NCBI GenBank assembly: GCA_013433145.1
Contig: CM024187.1
Span: 11,235,326-11,299,325 of the forward strand
Source: Ascaris suum
Taxonomy: Eukaryota; Nematoda; Chromadorea; Rhabditida; Ascarididae
Length of the DNA: 64,000 nucleotides
Direction: 5' to 3'
In this document: piece by piece, positions 38,201-64,000 of the stretch
Position numbering within the stretch: the first letter of the stretch is position 1
How the letters are laid out: each line of letters opens with the position of its first letter
Notes under the pieces: model-generated
What the model was told of the DNA's origin: nothing
Database searches by the model: none
What the model saw: the letters and a program-made list of their open reading frames with translations, nothing else
Program-made: the position numbers and the translations under genes

Positions 38201-40829
38201 CTCTTATACGTGTGATATTCGTATATATTTCGATCATTATAAGTTAAGTCAACTATAAAAAGCAAATCAGATGTATCACCGTCCAAGCACCACAGTGAAA
38301 TTCTCAGTGGAATGTTTTTTCTTACGATGGTTGCTACTATCTCATTTATGTGAGTAGTGAGTGTAATAAGTTAAATAAGTAGTTACAGCAACTATCGTAA
38401 GCGCTCCTATAACCTTCGCGTCGATGCCATAAACAACTTTCTAAACGTCGATGCCACTGCTTTCCGTTTTCCCGTGTAAACCATGCCTTGATGTCAAAAT
38501 TTGTTAAGTGATCTCTAACCATCACAAGTCATGTTCAGAGCGCTTTTATTGTCTGGTACTAATCATTGCAGATTTTGTTCCTCATATTCATCTCGACGAA
38601 TTTTCTCAGATTTCAAGAGTAACTTTCGTAGAATTACTACTTGCAAAATTTTTATATTTGCTATCCTTTACTAGAGATGGCACAACGTGCTATTTAATAT
38701 GCAATGATTGTAGGGAGCAACTGGATGAGTATATAAGCGTGAGAGAGGGTCAACGACATCTGAGAGAGCTGTCAGTGCAGAGACAAATATTACAAATGGC
38801 TTCTGATAGAGCACCATCATCAACTCCTGTCGGTTAGTTCCCTTCCACCATTCTGCTCCCTACCCTTCTCTCCCACCTCCTCCCCCCCCCCCCCCCCCCA
38901 AATATTGAACTAAAAGAATACATTGCATTATTTTCGAGAATTTTTATCGATCAGCTTCAGCAATGATGCAATAACGAATTTGTCGAGATCGTTTCATTGC
39001 CTTTCGATTTCCGCAATAACTTTTCTCATAAAAGTTATGTTCTTACCTGCAGTTTTTGTTAACTGATTTACCACGCTTAATATCTATTATGAAACCTAAT
39101 GCGACGATTCATTCGTATGTGCTCATCGCTTACCTATCTTACGAACAAAATATTTCATTAAATAAAATAAGATTTAATAACTGACCATATGTCATTGTTA
39201 GAGAGTTCTTCCTTCCAATGTTGCTTCATGCTCCGCTATTTTGCAAATGACTTCATCCCCTATTAGATTTTATGAAAAGCGGAAACCCCCTGAGTTTCCG
39301 CAAACGTCTTCCATTTTTGAATCAAAGTTTTGCAAGTCTTCGTAAATTTTAAAACTTTGCAAAGTTTTTACATGAAATAAGCATAAAATAAAAAGGTTTT
39401 CTATTTTTATTAGCTTGCCAGAGTTTCGTAGGCAGAATTTTATTAAATGGATTGTAGAAGTGGATGGTTTGCTTGATTAAATGGCTTACATAAACCTCTC
39501 CCATAAAGGATATCAAGGTTCGGATCCGCTTGAGCAGTAAAACTTTCCATTTCCAACATGTGTTTGTTAATTGGAATTGGTTTCGACGCCATGTGGGGAA
39601 AAGTTTCCTTGCCGGGTGCTTAAAGCAAGATAGATGCGCTGCTGCTCGTCAATCTGCTTTAATGGTGTTCAATGCAATCCACATACAAAAGCAGAGTGAC
39701 GCTTCGGAGAGACTTTATTTCAGTTTATGTTTTTAATTCGACTTAGTTTTGATGTTTGGCCGAGATTATTTTTGTTGCATAAGTCATTTTTCAATGCTGT
39801 ATTTATATAAGTTGAAATATGTTAAAAGTTCCCATTGGGGGCGTATCGCATAAATATGAGCATTGCGTTTGAGGTATTCATACGTTTCTGCAGCCGAGAT
39901 CTTCGATTCAGACAGTTTCGCAGAACAATAACCCACCGGGCAATTATGTTCATCATGGCTCACGGTCGCCGATTTTAAAAGAAGATCGTCGTCATGCAAG
40001 CATCGGTATGTCTATTGAATAATGAAAAAATTCTTGTTCCGTTCACCGGATCCTGCGTGTTCATCGATCTTCAGCATTAATTTTACCTTCAAAAACAGCG
40101 TTGTAATTCATAGAAATAAAGTAAATCCTGTTGTTTTGATATTTCATGAGATGGCGAAATTCAATTCCTAACAGCCAAATTCGAACAGACTGCTTGACCA
40201 TATAGCGTTGTTCTATACAGGCCAACAGTTCAAGAGACGAGTTCTGAAAAGTTCTAACATATTTTTGCACTTTTCTTTAGCCGTTATGCAGAAATGATGG
40301 CGCATGGCAATAAGACAAACAGCTTCTTCTTCTAATAGAAGATACAGATATGAACGTTGAGGACAACATACCAAGGCAATTAACGACAGTCAAGCTTATG
40401 AACTGAAATCATTCAAAACGTCAAGAACGAGCTTACAATGAAAATAGTAGTAGCAGTTGCAAAAATAAGCATATTTGTGACAACAGTGTTGTTAGGTGTA
40501 ACAACTGTGGTTATAACTATAACTATCACCCATTATTAAACGCCGAGAGGTTAATTTTGCTCGGAAGTTGCTACGAGAACTTTCTGGAGAAACAAGAGAT
40601 TTTCTTTCTTCCAGAGTGAGTACAAGTGCACGTTTCAGATGTGGATAAGCGTTCGGCAATGGATGTGCATAATATGCCGATCGGTAAGCAGACAGTAGCC
40701 GAAGCTGCCAAGGCATGCGGCTCATCGTTGCATCTCTATCGAAACCCATTCGAAGACGAACCCAGCGAAGAGGATGAAGACGACGAATCAGAAGGTGCCA
40801 ACGAAGGCATTCGCGGTTCCGAGCATTAA
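32297..40829 (+). CDS. sgca-1: Alpha/epsilon-sarcoglycan, 5' end not resolved
   Basis: Exons join in phase at 32297-32356, 33430-33636, 35298-35517, 35838-36000, 36927-37106, 37595-37701, 38714-38828, 39894-40005 and 40639-40829, giving 450 residues without the signal peptide. Family hallmarks are visible: KGRPSLPLWL, AYLYGTP and NFETAQQ of the cadherin-like ectodomain, then LRVKNYDAEEF, and FAPTFQIDWCNF (vertebrate APHFRVDWCN). A stalk ending TRYYFWESFL leads into the membrane segment LGVCCILLLILLSVIFFG and the juxtamembrane FGRREG (vertebrate CCRREG). The cytoplasmic tail, about 150 residues, ends in an acidic run after RNPFEDEPSEEDED. The protein belongs to the muscle sarcoglycan complex at the plasma membrane. 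The start is missing: the first resolved exon opens in mid-codon. The frame of that 60-base exon is set by phase and is less sure. Confidence 0.88.
33637..33642 (+). other. GC-AG intron donor in sarcoglycan
   Basis: The exon ends GATG and the intron begins GCAAGT. Joining here to the acceptor before 35298 keeps the reading frame and reproduces the family sequence on both sides. No GT donor nearby does the same. The downstream bases GCAAGT match the strong consensus that GC donors usually need. Confidence 0.75.
34310..34500 (-). repeat. Dispersed repeat A, copy 2
   Basis: An inverted match to about 1385-1560, lying in the sarcoglycan intron 33637-35297. The forward open frame at 34178-34453 overlaps this repeat and should not be taken as a gene. 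Confidence 0.7.
36497..36628 (+). other. Possible alternative terminal exon of sarcoglycan
   Basis: A textbook 3' splice site (TTCATCACTTGCAG) precedes a frame open for 43 codons to TAA at 36626-36628. The preceding sarcoglycan exon ends in phase 0 at 36000, so the join is in frame. The added residues are Ser/Asn-rich (SSDDLCNNSSNSKD) with an N-glycosylation-type NNSS. A transcript using it would end before the membrane segment. Alternatively it is a cryptic site; a weak GTACCA donor would also allow it to be an internal exon. Confidence 0.35.
38882..38899. repeat. Poly-C tract
   Basis: About 18 consecutive C residues in a pyrimidine-rich stretch just after a sarcoglycan donor site, inside the intron. 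Confidence 0.95.
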
Positions 40830-43800
40830 ATCATTAAATCGATGCAAAACGAAATACGCTAGAAAGCACTTGCCCTCTTAGCATATATGAAAAATATTCC
40901 GCGACAAAAGATCTTCCGTCTCTGTGACGACTGTTTATAGAACACTTCAAATGTTCGTTATGATATAAACGCACCAACTGCAAACATATACGAATATGAT
41001 TATATTTTTCTACAAAAGTGCAACTGGTAAATTTATCTGCACTTTCGACTGAAATCGCTATTTTAAATGTTAGAAAGCAAGGAGCAAAGAGTTTTGAGGT
41101 TGGAAATACGTATAGTTAGCAGCAAGGCCTTAATAATAAAATGAAGAAAGAATGCATGAGATTGGCTCAAGCAAATTTATTGAACTGGAGACAACATCAC
41201 TGAATATCTAAAACGGGAACTGAGCGTAGAAAGATGACATCGAATAATGAGAAGTAAACGGCACTTTGTTTATGATTCGTTTTTGAATGCATCAAATTTC
41301 TAGATGCCTTTTAATGTAAGTCAACTTGATGTAATGTCCGATCCATCAACTTTCTGCATTCAACTACTAGTTGGCTAATTTTATTGACACCTACTTAGCT
41401 GTCAGGACTGAGCCGTTGAAGAAATTAATTTTTTATCATACCGATTCGCACTATTGCACTCGATGACTATCAAAGAATAAAATTGTGGACATATTCCTAA
41501 CTACTATGGAAGCGTTTGACACTGTACGTTAAAGCGATGCAAACTTATTGCGGTTATAAGAAATGCAAAAATGTTTATTTCGCTTAAATCGTCCTGCTCA
41601 TGGTAATTGAATGAAATGAAATGCATTAAATATGAGTAAAAATTGCTACCGATGTTGTCAACGTTGCCAATAATCCCTCAACTCTATGTGTTTTTTTTCT
41701 TTTGGCGAATGGAGTGGTTTTTCACACTCGCCGATCACTGCATATGGAACGCTCCCACATGCACTCTGAAGGATTACAGAAAGAAGTACGTTAGAAAGTT
41801 TGCGCTCATTGAAGGATTTTTTTAAACACCGCCGATATTTTTTTTCAACTGTTAGTTTGGCATTTTGAGTCGCTTTTCAAGAAATAAGCAGCTGATACTT
41901 TCGATGGCCATCAGTCACCATTAGCTATTGCATCGTCACGCTAATATGGAAACGTTTTTAACGAACAACTTTGCTTATCTGAGCGTATTTTCTAGTGCAT
42001 AGTTGTTTCATCTAAGGTTATGTACACGTATTTCAGTTCCATATGAAAATAGTAAATTTCTAGAAATTCCGCGTCCACCAAAAATTTAAGAATTTTTGGA
42101 ACTGCTGAGGTGACAACCTCAACTGCTGGCTACAGAAGAGGGTATCCGTATGTGAACACTGCCAGGATGATAAGGTAGTCCTTGATTTTTTAAATCTATG
42201 TCCTGCTTTCAGTAAAATGTTACAATTCAATATCCTATCATGTCCCTGTTAAATCATGCTGTGCTCAAATATTCACAAGTGGGATGCCCACTGCGTGACT
42301 GCTATTCAAAGGCGTATGGCGTGTTTTTGGAAAAAATAGTTTACAATTTACGGAACTTCATGTTGTTGATGTGTGACGAAAACATTGATTTCCGATGCTT
42401 TCCAATTAGTGACAAATTAGTTTCATTGTTTCACTCGAAGCATTCGAATCGACAATGAACTAAGGTTCACGTGTCACCTAATTAGTCACATTTCATTGGT
42501 TTAGCTTGTGAACTCTATTAAGAGGAGCTCAAAAAATAATGGGTGGGAAAGTTTCATAAGAGTCCTTCAAATTGGCGATTTTTTGTCTCAAATTTCAAGA
42601 TCAGTATAGATGAGCAAAAATAAACGATAACTTTGACGGCCACAGTCTTATGTATTAGGTCATGAAGCATCACGATCTAAATAAATAACGTAAAAGATTT
42701 TTCAAAGCCGAGCAGAAAACGTACTAAGTTGCTAGACTGTGCAGTGGAATGTCCACTTGTGTGCAGAAGTTAAAATGCAAATGGACTGTTTGGGTGCAGT
42801 CGAGTGCGAGAAAATCGAGCAGAATATCTGCTGGATTCTCGTTCACGCATCCGCAGCAAAGCAGCACAACCCGTAAACAATTGCATTTGTGCTTAAAATT
42901 GAATCAGCGTAAGAAAATCGTGAAGCATGCCAACAGAAATGTCGTTCTTGCAATAAAAGATCTCTTTCTAAACACCGAACAAACTTAAATATTTAAAATA
43001 CAACACGAAGCGAGCCTACTTTAACATTAATGAATCTAAGCGTTATCTTTGTATTTGTCTAAGTACTGGGTTAGACAAAGAAGCGGGCCAAAAACATGTT
43101 TTTACTAGATCTAAATGCTTGAGGCTCAAGAGGTAAAAAACCTTTTATATCACGAATTGGTGACTCGGCAAGGGTAACGACTACATTGACTTTTTGGTGG
43201 AGAATCTGGCGAACACATTTCCTGATGTATTTAATGCATCGGATTTTCTACGTCTTATCTATTTGGCATATGACTTCAACAACCGATGAAATATGTCGTT
43301 AGTAACTGAAGCAATAAAGACGGAGTAATAATAAACAGTACGATGAGCAACTCCATGAGAACAAACATAGAATAAAGTGGTTAGCAAGGCACACTGTGCA
43401 GCTAAATCGTCCTTAAGAAATGCACGAAAAGGAAGGCGAATTTGCAAAGCAGAAACATCCTTCATCCTCCTTCTTTCTCATTCCTGCTCATCAATTCATT
43501 TTATTTAGGCAAAGTAAATCTTTTCTCATTATCTTCAAAGCACAATTCGTTAGTTGAAATCAAAGTAAAACAAACATAAAAACTTCCCATTCAATAATCA
43601 AATTTGCACTGCATATAGCATTCATTATCACGTGAGTTCGCGACAAATCTGGGTAGCAGGTAAGAGTGCTCACAGCAATGAGCCGCAGGGGCCAAATGCG
43701 ATATTTCCCACCACAATGTTGTGGAAGATTCCATGTTTTCTTTCCCACAGAATCTCCAGCGAGATCTTCATTTTCGTCTCTCTGTAATTTTGTTTCTTGT

Positions 43801-45378
43801 TTTTCGTGTGTTGACGCCACCTTCATTGACAATCACATTAGAATGTCCACATCATTCCATACCCTTGCATTGCATCAAAAATAGAGAAAGCGATTGCAAC
43901 CAATTACATTGCGTCTCGATATGCACCTCGAAGCGCTATGGTCGCAGATTTTGTTGCGAATCCTCTTGTCGTTCCCAAGAGATCAGACACATTCTGCAAT
44001 TTATAATTATCTGCATTGAAGTAGTGACTTTGATGGGGAAAACTCTTCTGAATCCGCAAAGCGTTTGTCAAAAAGCAAATAAAGGAAACACCTTCTATAA
44101 CACATACGCTTCATGTTCGAAATAGGTTTATGAAGTGATAGTTAGCCGTAGGTTTTCATTAGTGAGAGAGTTGTTTCCTTGCAAAAATCCGTTCAAGTGG
44201 CTCGCACCGCAATCATACAGCTGAAGGTATCCTTCAAACCGCCTCTCAGTGTTGTGCTCTATTGAATATGATTTTGAGCCGAAGTTAGAACTGATTGTGA
44301 TCCGATCGGGCTTGGACTATGCAAATGTGAATATGAATTAAACTTGGTCCCGGCTCGGTAACTTTCGACGCATTTTGATTTAGGACCGTTTCAACCGATC
44401 TCTTTATGAACTTGAGTTAAAGCCCTCACGATTCTGGCAGTAAACGCGTCCAAATTTATTAAGTTGCCTTGAAATTTCAAATATGGCGGAAGTGCTTCCA
44501 ACTAACGCTAAATGTGATGAACGTAGGAAAATGAAAATATGAGGTATATTATGCGATACGTTTAACAAATATGATACACATTAGGTATGAATTTGGTGTG
44601 CTGGTTAAGTGGCACTACTGGGTGAGCGGTAAGAAACATTTCGAGGTAGGCTAGTAGGATTTAGAATATGAGAAGCCAAATCGATGAAAATTTTTGTGTA
44701 ATGACGGGGGCCATAAAATGTGGTAGTCATAAACAAATTATTCTTTAATAAACAGTCACTTATATTACAGTGTTAGAAAGTGGACCTCGAGCAGCTTTCT
44801 TCATTCTTTTTAAAGAATCATTTTTGTTAAACTATTTAAGCCAACCATTGCTTCGAAGAGAGTTCTGACTTCTCTCATTTATGCGACGACATTCGCACCT
44901 AAAGCTAACTAAGCTTATCGCCTTCGTGAATTCGCAGATGTGAGCAGCAATATGTGGGTATTTATGTGAGCGTAGCAATGTTATACAGAGCGCCATCGAA
45001 CGTACACACCAGTATCAGCTCTCAACAATTGACTAGTTGGTTTTAAAATGCGTGAAGGAACATAGACCTATCAAACGAAAGCAAGCAGTCAGCATATGGT
45101 TGCACAACGCATTCTCCTCCCTCCCCTTCCAATCTCCGCACTCTAGATGGCAACACAATTTTACGATCATTTTGCTAAATTATTTCACAATTATTTGTTA
45201 ATGATGCGTTTTTACTCTCTCTTTAAACAAACGATTGAAGCCCTTCTTGCAGCTTCACACCTAGGATCATCTAATCTTCGTACTATTTTAGTATCGACCC
45301 GCAACTTTGAAATGAATTTCCGTAGTTCAAAATTTTGGAGGTGGAAAACAACTTTGTAATCGATAAAAACAAACGAAC
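40830..45378. other. Intergenic region between convergent genes
   Basis: An AATAAA at 41135-41140 lies 306 bases after the sarcoglycan stop and could serve its polyadenylation. The rest probably holds the 3' exons of the minus-strand gene. One candidate, read on the minus strand near 43670-43780, has an ATTACAG acceptor, a charged open frame (RDENEDLAGDSVGKK) and a GTGAGC donor, but its phase does not join cleanly to the last firm exon. Confidence 0.35.
41135..41140 (+). terminator. Candidate polyadenylation signal for sarcoglycan
   Basis: A canonical AATAAA hexamer 306 bases past the stop codon. No cleavage site can be defined. Confidence 0.35.
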
Positions 45379-60132
<14,754 letters not shown>

Positions 60133-60167
60133 CTGGATGATTGAAATGGAAATTTTCATGTGAAAAT

Positions 60168-60179
60168 ACTTCCTCGTAG
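60168..60179 (+). promoter_or_regulatory. Probable spliced-leader acceptor of synaptogyrin
   Basis: The pyrimidine-rich ACTTCCTCGTAG ends two bases before the ATG at 60182. The close spacing is typical of nematode trans-splice sites. No upstream coding exon fits it. Confidence 0.5.
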
Positions 60180-60181
60180 CA

Positions 60182-63100
60182 ATGGACAACATAAGAGCGT
60201 ATGGTGCCGGTATGGCTGGTGGAGCGTTCGATCGATCGGCATTTATGAAGAAACCGACAGTTATATTTCGGTTTATCGCTTTGGTAGGTGCATGCTCTGC
60301 TATGATACTTAGCGAAGATTCGCATAGCTTTTATGGCGAACTTCTGCAATCGGTAAGGTTGTAGTGATTTTAGAAAAATTTTGGGAGGTCGGTTTAATTA
60401 GGAAGCGTGTTGTAAGTGTGGAAAATACTTACGTGAGGCGCTTATTATCTAGCAATAATATGATGAGAAAAATTACATCGTGCGTTTCATTGCGATAAAA
60501 TATCGTATAACTTTTTGATTTACCTTTCTCATTTGTTTTTTCGTTCATTTGGATAAATCAACACATTGTGCTGAATGAGCCGTTTAGCAGAATTTGGAAT
60601 TTGTTTCAGCTTAAGACGTCCACTTCTTTATCACAAACGTAGTTGATAGCCTTTCTGATGAAAATATTTCGCTTTTTTGCCGAAATTTCCTTCATGCTTG
60701 GTCATATCAAATTTGCATGTAGATCGAAAATTTTCACCAAACAAAACATTCTGCAGCCTCATTTCGCTTATTAAGGATTTTTTTTTTTTTTTTTTGGTTT
60801 TTTGAGAACGATCTGATTTCACTACAATGTTTCCTCATGCCGCTCTGTGTACAGCTTTATAGCTGCTTTTTTCTTGAGTGTTACCACTTCTACCAAGTTG
60901 TTGAGTTCACAGATTAGTGGCGTTATACTGTGGGCTGCGATTTCTAACGGTGGTTGGCATGAACCCGCTTCTGGAGGACAGTCGATTTGTCTCTATGGTA
61001 ACAGCTCGTCGGCATGTTCTTTCGGTTCCGCGATGGGATTCTTCGCAGTGGCTGCTGCAATTCTACTCCTTATTATGGATGCCAGATTCGAAAAAATCAG
61101 TGCTATACAAACACGCAAACGGGTCGTCGTGATGGACTTAGCTGTTTCTGGTTGGAATTAGCAGTTTTTTGATGATGCTTCACTGTAACTTACTTCTTCT
61201 AACATAGAGTGATTATTTGGAGCTGATGCAAAATTCTGGGATATGTGGTTCACTCAGAATCATATTGAAATTATTGCTCGAAAAAGGTCGTTGAAACTAC
61301 TAAATAAACTTTCAGGTTCTGGTTTGATAGTGTGAAGATGCTTCCACTAAATTCTAGAATTTGCAGGCGTTGTTTTTTATGAGGCTTTTTGGTGTTGGTA
61401 ACGATTTTTGAGGTATTTTGGTGTTTTGATTGGATGGTTGGTTTTTTGATGTTTTGATGAGGTAACGAGTGAAGGTTTTTTTTAAAGTCAAGATACATGT
61501 TCTACCACATCGTTGCCATTTGGCCTATATGCATCTACATCTATTTATAGTTTACAATATCCGTCCCATACGCAGTTAATAGTCGGAAATGTGGCTTCCA
61601 AGGGGCGGGTGTGAGCGAGGCTTTCAGACGGTTGCCAATAATTCTTATAAGGTTGCAGAAAATGTATCGACGATGATTTTGCAAATAAAGAGCGTCGTTG
61701 TAATAATAGTTTTTGACATACATTGGTGGCAATAAATGCAAGAAATTGTAAATGGTTTTATGGTTTTATGGTTTTATACCTTGTAAATGGTTTTATCGGA
61801 GCCTTCATCACATCTGCAGCATTTTAAGTTCTGAAGCTCTGCCTGAACATTACCTGAAGGGGATGCGTAGCATTGTTTTTTCATCTGCTTTCCCCGCCAC
61901 CTACTTCTCATTATGGGCCCTTCACTGACTTAAGAATATAATAAGTAATCTGTTCAGCAATCTTCGCCGTTGTTTTCCTCATCACATTCTTTATGTTGTT
62001 GTCGAAGTACAATTCCCTGGAGCTGGATGAACCGTATAAAGGAAGCCTCGCCAAGGCTGGCATATTCTTCGCTCTCATTTCCTTGGCTGCTTGGGTAAAC
62101 CATTTTTTCTTGCTTTCAATAACACTTGTTGGAGTCTCTTTAAAGAAAGCATGCATCATGTGCCTTATTCCTCAAAAATCATCAGTTGTTCATGTTTGAC
62201 ATTTTTTCATCATGCATCAGAACTTTTGAACTTTTGCAGTTTATTTACCAAGTGGAACGTCGAAATGCTTTTAGGGCAGGGAAAAGAAGTTGCTGTGCAT
62301 CTAATGGTCTTCCAAGTGGAATACCGCCTCCTCCTTTAGCATATACCATCCTTTCCTAAACTTTGGAACTTTTCATCCCTTGCAATGGATTCCTCTAAAC
62401 TGCAAAAGTCCTCACATGCTCAGCCGAAAATATTTTAGACTTCTGACGCTTTTCCCAAAAAATTCCGGAAATCTCCGGAAGGTTGGGGTTCACCGTGTTT
62501 TCCAAAAATAAGAACTTTCGAAGGTTTTTCTTACCGTGAGTAAGCTGCAAATGAAGAATGCCTGCGCTGAATGGAGCTCACGATATACGTGCAGTCAATA
62601 CACTCAAAGCACTAACGTTACGGAGATTGAATTGGCTGATCGTGAGACTTCAACTAACAACGCCTGACAACAATAGAGGGGTCACGAAGAACTAACATCA
62701 TAAATCTTTAGACCATATTTACCTAATCGCACGCATACCCATTTGGCCCAGTTTTATGAAAGTTCCAGGTTTTATTGCTCGTTTCTTTGGCCAATAACAT
62801 AAAGTCCTTTCAGTGTACAGTGCCACTTTACGCAGACGTTTGGTGTGATTTCTCATTACCATACGCTGTACACAGCTTCAATGAAAATTAAATAATCTCT
62901 ACAAGTTCTAGGGAAGACCGAGAATACTAGGGAAGAACCGAGTGTGGGGAGGGTGTGACTGTAACCTTACCCAAATTCAATTACAATCTAATACTGCCTA
63001 CTGTAATCTAAATGTTACTGGAAATCAATTCAGTCATATATTTATTGCCAGGGCAGCGAACCGTTTTGGCTGCTCGCGAGAAGTTAGCACGCTCTACCGA

Positions 63101-63436
63101 ATTTGAAATTTAATGCAACTAAAAAAGTATTGTAAAGTATCTGTTTAACGGAGGAGTTAGTCAGCTTGTTCATCGATTATCTCGTTGGTCAGCGCCTCAA
63201 CCCTTCGTAAGATAAAAAGTAAAAATTTTTTCAAAGTCATCGATGACCTCAAATGATGGGCATGATAAGGGGTCAGTTTTGTTAAAATTGCCGTTTTTCA
63301 TTATAGGGAGGTGCTGCATTTTTCGCTTGGCGACGTTACGAGGAAGGTGCACTTACGGCGTTCGCTCCTTCATATGAACAAGAATTTGCACCCGGCATTG
63401 GAGGATCGGATTATGGATACGACAACAGTGGCACAG
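60182..63436 (+). CDS. sng-1: Synaptogyrin, 3' end beyond the window
   Basis: Four exons join in phase: 60182-60283, 60913-61150, 61958-62094 and 63307-63436, giving about 202 residues before the next intron. The start is the family's conserved N-terminus, MDNIRAYGAGMAGGAFDRSA (vertebrate ENRSAYGAGQAGGAFDP). Four membrane segments of the MARVEL fold follow: about 26-45, 84-102 (FFAVAAAILLLIMDARF), 115-133 and 147-163. The first luminal loop has GQSICLYGNSSSACSFG with two cysteines and a glycosylation-type NSSS. The Tyr/Gly-rich cytoplasmic tail begins GIGGSDYGYDNSGTG. The exon ends with one base of a codon at 63436, so at least one more exon lies outside or was missed. Synaptogyrin sits in synaptic vesicle membranes and tunes vesicle traffic. 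Confidence 0.93.
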
Positions 63437-64000
63437 GTCGGGCTGTCCAAGCAATTTTTTTTAATTCTGTGAATATTTACAAATGTGATCACTATTTTCG
63501 AAGGAACACTGCACTTTTCCTGGTGGGGATGGCTTGTCTTCTATCATTATCGCAAGTGGTTCGATTTTTACACTCTGCCGATTCTAATTTATAAACACAC
63601 TATGGTGACTGCAGGTCTGTATATGTAAAATTCTTTTTGACTGCTAAACATTTCAACTTGCAGTTTAAAAATGCACAACCAGGTCATTTTGTGGGCATAA
63701 TTGCCCACTTCGCATTTCAGAAGTTTTGAAAAAACTATATATATATATGAATTTGTATATGCACAGTGGGAAATTAATTGATGATTTTTTCTGCTTGTTA
63801 GTAGTGACATAACCTCGTTTACTACGTTGCGGCTTATGTGAGGTGGTGGAGGTGTAAAAGAGACGATAAGAATTCTCCAGTGCTGCATGGAGTGATCAGT
63901 AAATATTTTTATGCTCATTTATCAAAACGAGCAGAGGAAAAACTGAAATTTCCAAACATTATACGCTTATGTGAATTTCGTTTCATTAAGAAAACCTCAG

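Overview
This window is eukaryotic and most likely comes from a clade V (strongylid-type) parasitic nematode. The genes are broken into short exons by introns of about 0.2 to 4 kb. The 3' splice sites are T-rich and several are TTTCAG-like. Candidate spliced-leader acceptors lie at or just before two start codons. Intergenic and intronic DNA is AT-rich with long (TA)n arrays and degenerate repeats. There are no bacterial-style genes, rRNA genes or CRISPR arrays. I reconstructed the genes by reading exons and checking that splice phases join; species is an inference.

Layout. 1-4212: no gene; two dispersed repeats, one a probable 3' fragment of a non-LTR retrotransposon. 4213-8234 (+): seven-exon gene for an ILRUN (C6orf106) orthologue. 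8235-14872: no resolved gene; a few orphan exon-like segments and a (TA)n array. 14873-23092 (+): eight-exon gene for an unrecognised protein of about 244 residues, with a basic start, an acidic middle and a Ser-rich tail. 23093-32296: repeats, no clear exons, probably including the missing 5' end of the next gene. 32297-40829 (+): alpha/epsilon-sarcoglycan (sgca-1-like) with ectodomain, membrane segment and long cytoplasmic tail; it has one GC-AG intron and a possible alternative terminal exon. About 45379-60132 (-): an unrecognised multi-exon gene with charged helical segments and a C-terminal membrane segment; one intron carries an inserted element of 2.8 kb with nearly perfect terminal inverted repeats of about 575 bp. 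60182 to the window end (+): synaptogyrin (sng-1-like), with its last exon outside the window.

How they relate. The recognised genes are neuromuscular or regulatory: synaptogyrin is a four-pass synaptic vesicle protein, sarcoglycan is a muscle membrane protein linked to dystrophin complexes, and ILRUN is a UBA-like/NBR1-like regulator. Nothing indicates an operon; distances between genes are several kb. The most unusual items are the long inverted-repeat element inside the minus-strand gene, the possible soluble sarcoglycan isoform, and the two unnamed genes.
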